DNA of 64,000 nt from Alteromonas sp. 1_MG-2023 (GTDB taxonomy: Bacteria; Pseudomonadota; Gammaproteobacteria; Enterobacterales; Alteromonadaceae): positions 168,362 to 232,361 of the forward strand of contig NZ_JAUOQH010000007.1 in the NCBI RefSeq assembly GCF_030547075.1, written 5' to 3'. The notes under the pieces are model-generated. The model had not been told where the DNA came from, did no database searches, and was given only the letters and a program-made list of their open reading frames with translations. Each line of letters begins with the position of its first letter. Position 1 is the first letter of the stretch. Positions 43,191 to 51,678 of this stretch are shown here, piece after piece. The position numbers and the translations under genes are program-made.

Positions 43191-43769
43191 ATGAAAAACA
43201 CACTTACAGCACTTGCAGGTATTGCAGCACTTACATCATTTGGTAGCTTTGCTCAGTCAAACGACTACTCAGTCGACGAGAGTGGCTTTTATGTCGGTGG
43301 TAACTACGGTTATCTTCGTGTAGAAGGTGAAGACGATTTTGATGACGATAAAGATGTATGGCAAGGATTGCTAGGTTATAAATTCAATGAATGGGTTGCG
43401 ATAGAAGGTAGTTTCATCGACTTTGGTGACTACGGCAACGACATTGCTGGTGGGGATACCGATGGGTACACGGCAGCAATTAAAGGTATTCTTCCAGTAA
43501 CCGACAAATTTTCGTTATATGCAAAGGTTGGTCAATTGTGGTCAGAAACTGAATACAACCTAGGCGGTGTATCAAGTGACTATGACGACGAGAGCCTTTT
43601 TGTTGGCGCAGGCTTAAGCTACGCCATTACCAAGAACTTTTTAGTTAATGCAGAATACACTGTTTACGATGCCGAATTAGATGCCGATGAGGCGGTAGAT
43701 GATATTGACGATACTAACTTCGAAACAGATTTAAAGCAGGCGAGTATTGGTGTTGAATACCGTTTCTAA
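43191..43769 (+). CDS. Outer-membrane beta-barrel protein (OmpA/Opa-like family)
   Basis: 192 residues. Signal peptide ending near SFA-QS (residue 22), then about eight beta strands with acidic loops (EGEDDFDDDKD, DADEAVDDIDD) and a terminal EYRF. It resembles the small 'outer membrane protein beta-barrel' families. Acidic loops could bind cations. It is monocistronic with its own terminator. Function not known. Confidence 0.82.
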   Translation: MKNTLTALAGIAALTSFGSFAQSNDYSVDESGFYVGGNYGYLRVEGEDDFDDDKDVWQGLLGYKFNEWVAIEGSFIDFGDYGNDIAGGDTDGYTAAIKGILPVTDKFSLYAKVGQLWSETEYNLGGVSSDYDDESLFVGAGLSYAITKNFLVNAEYTVYDAELDADEAVDDIDDTNFETDLKQASIGVEYRF

Positions 43770-43794
43770 CCTGCTCAGTTAATACACCTACTAG

Positions 43795-43822
43795 AAATGC
43801 GGCGCGCAAAAGCGCCGCATTT
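43795..43822 (+). terminator. Rho-independent terminator after the OMP gene
   Basis: A perfect 11-bp GC-rich stem (43795-43805 with 43812-43822), 6-nt loop, followed by TTTATT. Confidence 0.88.
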
Positions 43823-43942
43823 TTTATTGGTCTCTTTTTCTAAAAACTGTTAACTCAAAAAGCACTAAATGATTGTCAAGCTAACGACATCTTTTTGATA
43901 TAGCATTAAGCATCTCTAAAAAATAAAACGGCAGAAGTAACC

Positions 43943-45793
43943 ATGCTAACACTTGCTCTTATCTACCTTGGTGCAGCGCTAATTGCAGTACCTATTGCCA
44001 AACGATTGGGATTAGGTTCAGTGTTAGGTTACCTCATTGCCGGCATTTTAATTGGCCCATTTGTTTTGTCACTAGTTGGCGATCAAACCGAAGTGATGCA
44101 CTTTGCCGAATTCGGTGTAGTCATGATGCTGTTCTTAATAGGTTTGGAGCTTCAACCCTCCCGATTATGGACATTAAGACACTCAATTGTAGGTTTAGGT
44201 GGGTTGCAAGTTCTGCTTTCTACCGGCGCTATATTCGCCATTGTTTATTTTGGCTTAGGGCTAGCGTGGCAGAGCGCCTTGGCCATAGGCTTGATGCTAG
44301 CTTTGTCTTCTACCGCTATCGTCATTCAATCGTTAGAAGAAAAAGGGTGGTTGAAACTAGACGCAGGGCAAAATAGTTTCTCTGTGCTGTTATTCCAAGA
44401 TATCGCTGTTATCCCCATATTGGCACTAATGCCATTGCTTTCATTCCTTCCAGCAAGTGCCGTAGACGGTTCAAGTCATTCGCTGGTCTCTGATTGGTCG
44501 GCCATGGGGAAAGTGGGTATTTCTATTGCCGTTATTATTACTATTATTTTGGCAGGAAAATACATTTCCACACCCATTTTCCGCTATATATCTCAAACCC
44601 ATATGCGTGAAATATTTACGGTTTTCGCGTTATTTCTAGTAATTGCCATTGCGCTTCTCATGCAAACCGTTGGCCTTTCCCCAGCACTTGGTACTTTCTT
44701 AGCCGGCGTTGTACTAGCAGAAAGCGAATTTAGGCATGAGTTAGAAGCCGATATCGAGCCCTTTAAGGGGTTATTACTTGGCTTATTTTTTGTCACCGTG
44801 GGCGCATCTATAGACTTCGGATTATTGGCAGACAACACCTTACTTATTCTATTACTGGTGTGTGGCCTTGTTGCAGTAAAAGGGCTCGTACTGTTCATAC
44901 TTGCGCATTTATTCTCGATTAACTCTCGCCAGCGACTCTTATTCACGTTGGCGTTAGCACAAGGGGGGGAGTTTGCTTTCGTATTACTGTCTTTATCTAG
45001 AGAACTAAGTATTTTAAGTGGCAAAGAAGCAAATATCGTTACCCTAGTTGTTGCCCTTTCTATGGTAATTACGCCTCTATTGTTAATGGTTTACGACCGT
45101 GCTCAAAAATTCCAAAAATCAACAGCACCTGAATTTGATAGGCCTGAAGAAATTGAAGCGTCTCGACATGTCATCATTGCTGGCTACGGCAGGTTTGGCC
45201 AAGTTATCGGCCGATTATTAAAAGCCCAAGGTTACGAAGTAAGCGTACTTGACCATAGCCCTAGCCAAATTGACTTATTGAGAAGATTTGGAAACAAGGT
45301 GTTCTACGGCGATGCTGCCCGAAAAGAACTATTAGAGGCCGCGGGAGCCAATTCCGCCGATCTTCTCGTGATTGCAATCGATGACCCGTATAAAACCCTC
45401 GAAATTATTAATATTGCGCGAAAGCATTATCCTAATTTAAAGCTGGCAGTTCGTGCTCGTGATAGACGTCATGCGTATGAGCTAATTCGTATGAAAGTTA
45501 AGACCTTTAACAGAGAGACATTCGACTCAGCATTAGTGTTAGCCGTTGAGTCATTAAAGTTATTAGGTAACGATGATATTGATGCAGAACGTGCTGGTAA
45601 GTTATTCCGAAAGCATGATGTTGAATCGATGAACCTACTTGCTGAACTATGGGGAGACGACCATTCCTACGGGGTTGCGATTAAACAGCGCATGGATGAA
45701 CTCACACAAGTATTAGCTCAAGATACTGAGGCAAGAGAGAAGTTTAACACCTGTGATAGCACCACCGCTCCCAATGAAGCGAAAGAAGGTTAA
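43943..45793 (+). CDS. Kef-type CPA2 cation:proton antiporter with RCK domain
   Basis: 616 residues. About 12 TM helices of the Na+/H+ exchanger fold (1-380), including LIGLELQPSRLW and ALSSTAIVIQSLEEKGW, are followed by an RCK_N/TrkA-N domain (HVIIAGYGRFGQVIGRLL, nucleotide loop GYGRFG) and a C-terminal helix. KefB/KefC proteins extrude potassium and acidify the cytosol upon electrophile stress. No KefF/KefG flavoprotein gene is adjacent, so glutathione gating is not certain. It is flanked by its own spacer; probably monocistronic. Confidence 0.9.
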   Translation: MLTLALIYLGAALIAVPIAKRLGLGSVLGYLIAGILIGPFVLSLVGDQTEVMHFAEFGVVMMLFLIGLELQPSRLWTLRHSIVGLGGLQVLLSTGAIFAIVYFGLGLAWQSALAIGLMLALSSTAIVIQSLEEKGWLKLDAGQNSFSVLLFQDIAVIPILALMPLLSFLPASAVDGSSHSLVSDWSAMGKVGISIAVIITIILAGKYISTPIFRYISQTHMREIFTVFALFLVIAIALLMQTVGLSPALGTFLAGVVLAESEFRHELEADIEPFKGLLLGLFFVTVGASIDFGLLADNTLLILLLVCGLVAVKGLVLFILAHLFSINSRQRLLFTLALAQGGEFAFVLLSLSRELSILSGKEANIVTLVVALSMVITPLLLMVYDRAQKFQKSTAPEFDRPEEIEASRHVIIAGYGRFGQVIGRLLKAQGYEVSVLDHSPSQIDLLRRFGNKVFYGDAARKELLEAAGANSADLLVIAIDDPYKTLEIINIARKHYPNLKLAVRARDRRHAYELIRMKVKTFNRETFDSALVLAVESLKLLGNDDIDAERAGKLFRKHDVESMNLLAELWGDDHSYGVAIKQRMDELTQVLAQDTEAREKFNTCDSTTAPNEAKEG

Positions 45794-45920
45794 TACAAGC
45801 ACAGTCTGGTATTAAAATTTATAACTTTATTTAACTAATAATACTCGCAATGAGGTGAGTAGCCTAGTGCACTAATTATACTTTGGTATAATCCTGACCT
45901 GAATTTACTATTAGGGCTGT

Positions 45921-47081
45921 GTGTTGCACATTTTTTTAGCCACCTGCATGCTAGTTTCAATTGCGGTATCTGCTGTTCTTTGTGGCTACTTTGCAATTAA
46001 AGCTGTCTATCAGAAAAAAAGAATATTTCGCTACTGGTCAATAGCCAGTGGTTTACTTTGCGCTGGCTTTATTACTCGTCTTAGCGACATGCTATTTTCT
46101 ACGCCTTCATCTTTATTTATTCTAGGGCTTATTACCTTTGTAGTGGGCTTTTATCAGATATTTTTAGGCTTAGAGTCACTTCAAAAGCATAAAGACTACA
46201 AATTAAATCGACATGCGTTGCCCGTACTTGGCGTTGGGGTATTAAGTATTTGCGCCCTATGCATGCTGCCCTCTCTCGCTGAGTCTGTAGCGATGTTCTT
46301 CTGTGCCGCACTGGTATTGTTAAGTGAAGGAGTACTTTATAACGATAATAGAGTAAAACAAGAAAAGCGCGCAGTGCTTCGCCCTCTATTGCTTGTCGCT
46401 TCTTTTTCACTCTTTTTACACGGAACGGTCTCGGTTGTGCATTCCATTACAGGTGGCATGGATGACTTATCGGTACTTTATCAACTCACTAGCATGCTTA
46501 TGATAATCAGCACGGTACTAATAGTGCTGACTTTGGTGCACTGTAGTACCGACCCTACAACAGGGTCGCGCTTTACCCGTTCGCCAAATGATATTGGCTC
46601 AGTAGTATTAACTCGAGATGGCTTTACTCAGGCTGCAATTAAAAAGCTCAAACAGAGTAACAAGCATGAAAATGTACTCCTGTTAGTTGAAATAGATGAT
46701 TATCAGGAGGTCTTAAACCATTATGGCGCAAGCGCTGGAGAAAGTGCGAGTTACCAAGTTGGACAGTCACTGATTCATTTTACGCGCTCCCACGATATTG
46801 TAGGTCAAATTAATGAGAATCGGTTTGCAGTGTTACTTAGCGATATTACTATTGAATCGGTTCACGTAGTGGCAGATAGGTTAGTAAAACAAGTATTTTC
46901 AAAAAACATTCAATCTATAGACAACTCCCCTATGTTCACTGCAAGTATTGGTATTGCACCCTCAACTGATATCGTATTTTCTTGGAAACGGGAAGAGCCT
47001 TTCAATGAAGGCAGCGTTAAAAGGGATAATCATACCAGTTTGGTTTATATGCTAACGCCCCTCAATAACGCTGTTTTGTAG
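45921..47081 (+). CDS. Membrane protein with degenerate GGDEF domain
   Basis: 386 residues with a GTG start at 45921. Six or seven TM helices (about 5-205) form a membrane sensor, followed by a GGDEF-fold domain (about 225-375). The active-site loop, normally RLGGDEF, reads QINENRF, and other catalytic residues are absent, so cyclase activity is unlikely. It could still bind nucleotide or act by protein contact. A true GGDEF-EAL enzyme lies at 29314. No partner gene is adjacent. Confidence 0.75.
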   Translation: MLHIFLATCMLVSIAVSAVLCGYFAIKAVYQKKRIFRYWSIASGLLCAGFITRLSDMLFSTPSSLFILGLITFVVGFYQIFLGLESLQKHKDYKLNRHALPVLGVGVLSICALCMLPSLAESVAMFFCAALVLLSEGVLYNDNRVKQEKRAVLRPLLLVASFSLFLHGTVSVVHSITGGMDDLSVLYQLTSMLMIISTVLIVLTLVHCSTDPTTGSRFTRSPNDIGSVVLTRDGFTQAAIKKLKQSNKHENVLLLVEIDDYQEVLNHYGASAGESASYQVGQSLIHFTRSHDIVGQINENRFAVLLSDITIESVHVVADRLVKQVFSKNIQSIDNSPMFTASIGIAPSTDIVFSWKREEPFNEGSVKRDNHTSLVYMLTPLNNAVL

Positions 47082-47385
47082 ATTTGTAAGACAATTAACG
47101 GGCTTTTTCTCCTTCTTACTTAAACCTGATTGGCTCATTATTTACTTGTTTCCTACTCTATATTCAGCCTCTTGCCATTATCTCCCTATTACTCTTAATC
47201 CATGAAAAAGTTACATTCCTCTTAAGTATATTTATCATCGCGACTTCACAAGAAAAAACAAAAAACCCTTTTATGTTAGACAGTTAGATAATACGGATTG
47301 CGTATAACTGATCCGGAACGTTTCCTGCAGCTTTCAACAGAATAAATAGTAACTTTATTACACGGAAGCGATTTCGGGAGACGAC
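47082..47385. other. Intergenic region upstream of the PLD-VTT gene
   Basis: 304 AT-rich bases. No gene or recognised element. Confidence 0.35.
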
Positions 47386-49587
47386 ATGGTTGATAAAAAT
47401 AATATATTCAAACCAGGTGAAAATTGTTGGGTAAGCAGCAAGGCGAATTTTGCTGCACCACTCATCGATTGTGGCAACTATTACAAAGCGCTACACAGCG
47501 CAATTGTAAAAGCTAAACACAGTATTTTTATCATTGGATGGGACATTGATAGCCGAATCCGCCTATTAAGAGGTGATGATGAAGCCAACAGTGAAGCTCC
47601 TAGTGTCGTCAGTGATTTGCTTGCGTGGAAAGCTGAAAACAACCCAGATTTAAACATCTATCTACTTCGTTGGGATTCTTCGTTGGCGTTTTTCTCTAAA
47701 CGTGAAATGTGGGCGAAAGAAGTGTGGGAAGAGAAAACCCCAGACAATGTACAAACTGAACTGGATGACACTATTCCCATGGGCGGAAGTCAGCATCAAA
47801 AAATCATCGTAATTGATGATGAATTGGTATTTTCTGGCGGGATGGATATTTCTACCAACCGCTGGGACACCCGTGATCACCCAGTCGTATCAGAAGAGCG
47901 AGATGGCCCTGATGGTGAATACCCTCCTTTGCATGATGTGCAAATGGTGTCTTCTGGCCCGGTAGTGGCAGACTTTTCTCAATTGGTCCGTTGGAGATGG
48001 TTGCGGGTTGCCGAAAGCAAGCCTGTTGATATCCGTGAAGATGCGGATACATCATTTGATGGCCCTAAACCTCAAACTTGGCCAGATGATTACCCTCCCC
48101 TTTTTAAAAATGTGGATTGCGCACTAGCCAGAACCATCCCATTTATGGATGAAGTAGAACCCGCGCAGGAAGTGCGTACCATGCTGCTTGATTTAATTGG
48201 CGAAGCTGAGTCTCTCATTTACATCGAGAATCAATTTACTACCCGCCAAGAAATTGCTGAAGCGATTAACAAGCGAATGAAAGCTCGCCCAGATTTACAC
48301 GTCATTATTGTTAGTTCGTACGAACCTAAAGGTAAGTTTGAGTGTGAAGCGTTTTGGGCAAGTCGTATCGAATTCAAAGCTATTCTTGAGAAAGACATCG
48401 ACCCTAAAAGAGTGAAGCTTACTTATTCGTCGTGTGAAGATATGCAGGGAAGAAAAGCGTATAAGCGTATTCACTCCAAGGTGATGACGATTGATGACAA
48501 ATACCTCGTCATTGGATCATCAAATTTGAGTAATCGCTCAATGACCCTTGATACGGAAATTGATGTCGTACTAAACGGAAACAACGATGCCAATCGCGAA
48601 GCTATCTTGCATGTTCGAAATGATTTGCTTGCCGAACATACGGGCAGAGAAATTGACGAAATGCCTGCGCTTTTCGAGCAAAAATATCCTGTTGAAGCAT
48701 TAGTACTTGGGCAAATTGCTCACGGCTATGTATTAACAGAAGTACGGGATGAGGTATTTACAACGCATTCGGTTAACAATGTATTCCGCTCTTTGTCCGA
48801 TCCTGAAGAGCCGTTAATCTCTATGCCTTCATTTGACGGTGACATTATGCCTGCTAGAAACCCTAGACGTAGAACCATCATGATCATGTTAGGTCTTGCC
48901 GTTATTGCCATTCTGGGCGGTTTAATGTTCTGGGCCAGCCAATCTATTTCATGGTTAAGTGGCGAGAGCATTAATGCGTTTCTTGAGAAGAGTCGGGGTA
49001 CCTACTTCGCCCTTCCTACTGTGTTATTAGTATATGTAGTGGGAGGGATATTATTCTTCCCTGTTACCGTATTATCACTGGCAGTGGCAGCGATATTCGG
49101 GCCAATTTGGGGCCCTGTTTATGGGATTGTAGGTGCCTTACTAAGTTCCGCTATTCTATTTGGCATTGGTAAACTATCTGGTGATGCAGGATTAAGAAAA
49201 GTGGGTGGGCCGAAAGTAGAAGCCCTCGACGAAAAACTTAAACAAAGCGGTATTGTAGGTGTAGCAGCAATTCGAATGCTTCCTATCGCGCCTTTTAGTT
49301 TGGTTAATCTGGTTGCCGGTATTTCATCCATTGGTTTACTCCAATTTCTTATTGGCACCTTCCTAGGTATGTTTCCGCCGATGATAGCGAAAGGCTTAGT
49401 TGGCGACTCTATTACACAAATTTTCCGTAACCCATCTGCTGAAAGCATCAGTTATTTGGTTGGGGGCATAGTGCTTTGGGGACTTATGATTTGGGGCTCT
49501 CAGAAATTTGCACGCTATTATCAAGAAAGCCGTAAGAAGCGTGCATCTGACAATAAATCATCGGATAGTGAAGAATGTGCCGCATAA
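47386..49587 (+). CDS. Phospholipase D - VTT/DedA membrane fusion
   Basis: 733 residues. The N-terminal two-thirds is a PLD superfamily enzyme with two HKD motifs: HQKIIVIDD (His137, Lys139, Asp144) and HSKVMTIDD (His363, Lys365, Asp370). The C-terminal third (about 505-705) has TM helices and the VTT (SNARE-associated/DedA) pattern FGPIWGPVYGIVGALLSS and RMLPIAPFSLVN. PLD acts on phospholipids or transfers phosphatidyl groups; VTT proteins flip lipids. A combined lipid-turnover and transport role at the inner membrane is inferred. The downstream EEP-family gene overlaps it by 13 nt, implying joint function. Confidence 0.9.
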   Translation: MVDKNNIFKPGENCWVSSKANFAAPLIDCGNYYKALHSAIVKAKHSIFIIGWDIDSRIRLLRGDDEANSEAPSVVSDLLAWKAENNPDLNIYLLRWDSSLAFFSKREMWAKEVWEEKTPDNVQTELDDTIPMGGSQHQKIIVIDDELVFSGGMDISTNRWDTRDHPVVSEERDGPDGEYPPLHDVQMVSSGPVVADFSQLVRWRWLRVAESKPVDIREDADTSFDGPKPQTWPDDYPPLFKNVDCALARTIPFMDEVEPAQEVRTMLLDLIGEAESLIYIENQFTTRQEIAEAINKRMKARPDLHVIIVSSYEPKGKFECEAFWASRIEFKAILEKDIDPKRVKLTYSSCEDMQGRKAYKRIHSKVMTIDDKYLVIGSSNLSNRSMTLDTEIDVVLNGNNDANREAILHVRNDLLAEHTGREIDEMPALFEQKYPVEALVLGQIAHGYVLTEVRDEVFTTHSVNNVFRSLSDPEEPLISMPSFDGDIMPARNPRRRTIMIMLGLAVIAILGGLMFWASQSISWLSGESINAFLEKSRGTYFALPTVLLVYVVGGILFFPVTVLSLAVAAIFGPIWGPVYGIVGALLSSAILFGIGKLSGDAGLRKVGGPKVEALDEKLKQSGIVGVAAIRMLPIAPFSLVNLVAGISSIGLLQFLIGTFLGMFPPMIAKGLVGDSITQIFRNPSAESISYLVGGIVLWGLMIWGSQKFARYYQESRKKRASDNKSSDSEECAA

Positions 49588-50303
49588 TTAGTTATAACAT
49601 TCACAGCGGACTAGGAAGAGATAAGTTACAAGATTATCGACGTATTGGGCAGTTTCTTGCTGAATCGGGTGCTGATATTGTGCTGTTGCAAGAGATGGAC
49701 ACTCGGCCTTCAGAACGTGCGATTGAGCGAGATGTTGAGGACATTTGTGCCAAAAATGTTTACAACTTGGTGGCATCTCCTGCTTTGCACGAGCCAAGTG
49801 GGTGGTATGGTAACGCCATACTCACTCGCTTCAAAGTATTGGAGCAAGTCACTTTTGATGTAAGCCAACAAGGTCGTCAGCCCAGAAACGTGCAAATCGT
49901 TGTGCTACAAACAGATAAAGGCCCACTTACTGTGGTCAATACCCACAAAGGGTTAAAGCGATTGGAGCGCCGTTCTCAATTTGCTTTGCTGCATGATTAT
50001 CTTGCTGAAAGGATGAGGACTAACCCAATGCCTTTGGTATTAGCGGGAGATTTCAATGAGTGGCAATTTTTTTCACGAGCGTTCACTTCGTTGAATAAAC
50101 TTTTGGTTCAACACAAAGTAGGACCTACTTTCCCAAGCCAATTGCCGATATTTTCTCTCGATCGAGTTTGGGTTAGTGATGATATTGCAGTTTCAGAATG
50201 TATAAAGTTAACGTCGGAAAAAGCCAAAGTGTTTTCTGATCACCTACCTGTTCAACTCGACATTAGGCTTCCAGAAGCAAGCGTTCCCTTTACCTCTGAA
50301 TAA
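49575..50303 (+). CDS. Endonuclease/exonuclease/phosphatase (EEP) family hydrolase
   Basis: 242 residues. EEP motifs: SYNIHSGLG at the N-terminus, LLQEMD (metal-binding Glu), VVNTHKGL, LAGDFNEW and SDHLPVQLDI. No signal peptide. Family members cut nucleic acids or phospholipid head groups. It overlaps the PLD-VTT gene, so a lipid phosphodiesterase role is more likely than a nuclease. The last 52 nt overlap the convergent LysR gene. Confidence 0.88.
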   Translation: MCRIISYNIHSGLGRDKLQDYRRIGQFLAESGADIVLLQEMDTRPSERAIERDVEDICAKNVYNLVASPALHEPSGWYGNAILTRFKVLEQVTFDVSQQGRQPRNVQIVVLQTDKGPLTVVNTHKGLKRLERRSQFALLHDYLAERMRTNPMPLVLAGDFNEWQFFSRAFTSLNKLLVQHKVGPTFPSQLPIFSLDRVWVSDDIAVSECIKLTSEKAKVFSDHLPVQLDIRLPEASVPFTSE

Positions 50304-51256
50304 TCGGTAAATGCCAAGGTACCTCGCCAGTGTTGAATTGCTTGCTCACTGGCGACAACTTTTTTGATTACCTTAAGCATTTTCAACACGGCTTCATTTA
50401 ATGGGCTCGTTTTATTAGTAGCCGCCAGCACTAAGCGCTGCATTTCTGGCTCTACAATTTTTAACGTTGATACCAAGCCTGACTCTTCAAGGTGAAAAAT
50501 AGCCGATGTAGGCAGAATCATCACCCCCTCTCCTTGCATAACTTGTCTTAATCCTGTCATTAACTGGCCCGAATACGCTAAATTATGCTGCAAACTGACA
50601 CCCGTCGCCTTTTCATAATGTTCAATAAGTTTGCCCAACGCATCTTTGTTTCCAGGTGACAACAATGGAAATTGGCTAAGAGCCCAAAAGGGTATGCTGT
50701 CTCTTCCCGCTAATGAGCTGTACTCACTAGACGTTGCCTGACTTGCCATGACTAGGTGTAAATTCTCTCGAATGAGGGGCGAAACCGTCATAAATCGCGG
50801 ATCGACATCTTGCTCGTAAGTTAACGCGATATCCACATGCCGCCCTTCTAGCCAGCCTTTGACGGAGTAAGAAGGTCCAGTGCTAATTTCTAATTTCAAT
50901 TTAGAGTGATTTTGTTTTACCTCAGCAATTAACGGCATCGACAGAACATTCCCGATAGAGGGAAGCATACCCACTTTCACAGTGCCTGCGGTTTTTCCTA
51001 CTAGCTCTCGTAACTCAGACTTTGCTGTATTGATGTCATCCATGAGTTTAGTGGCATGGACAAGAAATAAGTCCCCCGCTGGCGTAAGTGTCACCCCCGA
51101 AAATGTGCGGCTTAACAGTTGCGCCCCCATTTCCCTTTCGAGGCTGGCCAGCTGCTGACTAATGGCAGGTTGCGCGATATCAAGTTCTCGTGCAGCGCCG
51201 GCAATGCTGCCTTTGTGCACTGCGGTTAAAAAATACTGCAATTGCTTAGAGTTCAA
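50252..51256 (-). CDS. LysR-family transcriptional regulator
   Basis: 334 residues, slightly long for the family. HTH at 1-60 (LQYFLTAVHKGSIAGAARELDIAQPAISQQLASLE) and a substrate-binding domain (about 90-300). The Cbl/CynR/NAC type of sequence is suggested but not certain. It is divergent from the TonB-TauE-aminotransferase genes with a 422-nt spacer and is the likely regulator of that set. Its last 52 nt overlap the EEP gene on the opposite strand, so the C-terminal tail may be an extension. Confidence 0.9.
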   Translation of the reverse strand: MNSKQLQYFLTAVHKGSIAGAARELDIAQPAISQQLASLEREMGAQLLSRTFSGVTLTPAGDLFLVHATKLMDDINTAKSELRELVGKTAGTVKVGMLPSIGNVLSMPLIAEVKQNHSKLKLEISTGPSYSVKGWLEGRHVDIALTYEQDVDPRFMTVSPLIRENLHLVMASQATSSEYSSLAGRDSIPFWALSQFPLLSPGNKDALGKLIEHYEKATGVSLQHNLAYSGQLMTGLRQVMQGEGVMILPTSAIFHLEESGLVSTLKIVEPEMQRLVLAATNKTSPLNEAVLKMLKVIKKVVASEQAIQHWRGTLAFTDYSEVKGTLASGSLMSS

Positions 51257-51678
51257 TGAATAGGTTCCCGAATATGACAGATTTATAACACGTTGCCATA
51301 AAGCACAGGTCGCTTTATTGATATTGAAATCAGCAAGTTACATGCCATCTAACGGTTTAACCTTATTTGCATTTGTAAAATTAAAGTTAACGTTAAAGCT
51401 GTATTTATTTTTTTTAACGCTTACTGAAATAATTAAGACAAACAAAATCATGATGTTAGGTAGAGCCTCAATATTATTCTTATACCCCTCAATATTCTTT
51501 TTTCTTTCACGATTTTAAAAGAATTTTTAGCCTGAGTATCAATACAGGTAACCACACACAACATTTATAAGATGAAGGATGCATCAAGGTGGTGCTTGTA
51601 ATGCCAAACGTGGGCGGCATTAGTCCCTGCTCCAAATGAAGAATAACAACTCATAACGGCTTGTTTTAGGGAACACAC
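51257..51678. other. Divergent control region LysR/TonB receptor
   Basis: 422 bases without a gene. AT-rich near the LysR start, then a leader for the TonB receptor with a small inverted repeat (AATGCC 51600-51605, GGCATT 51616-51621). No known riboswitch was recognised. Confidence 0.4.
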
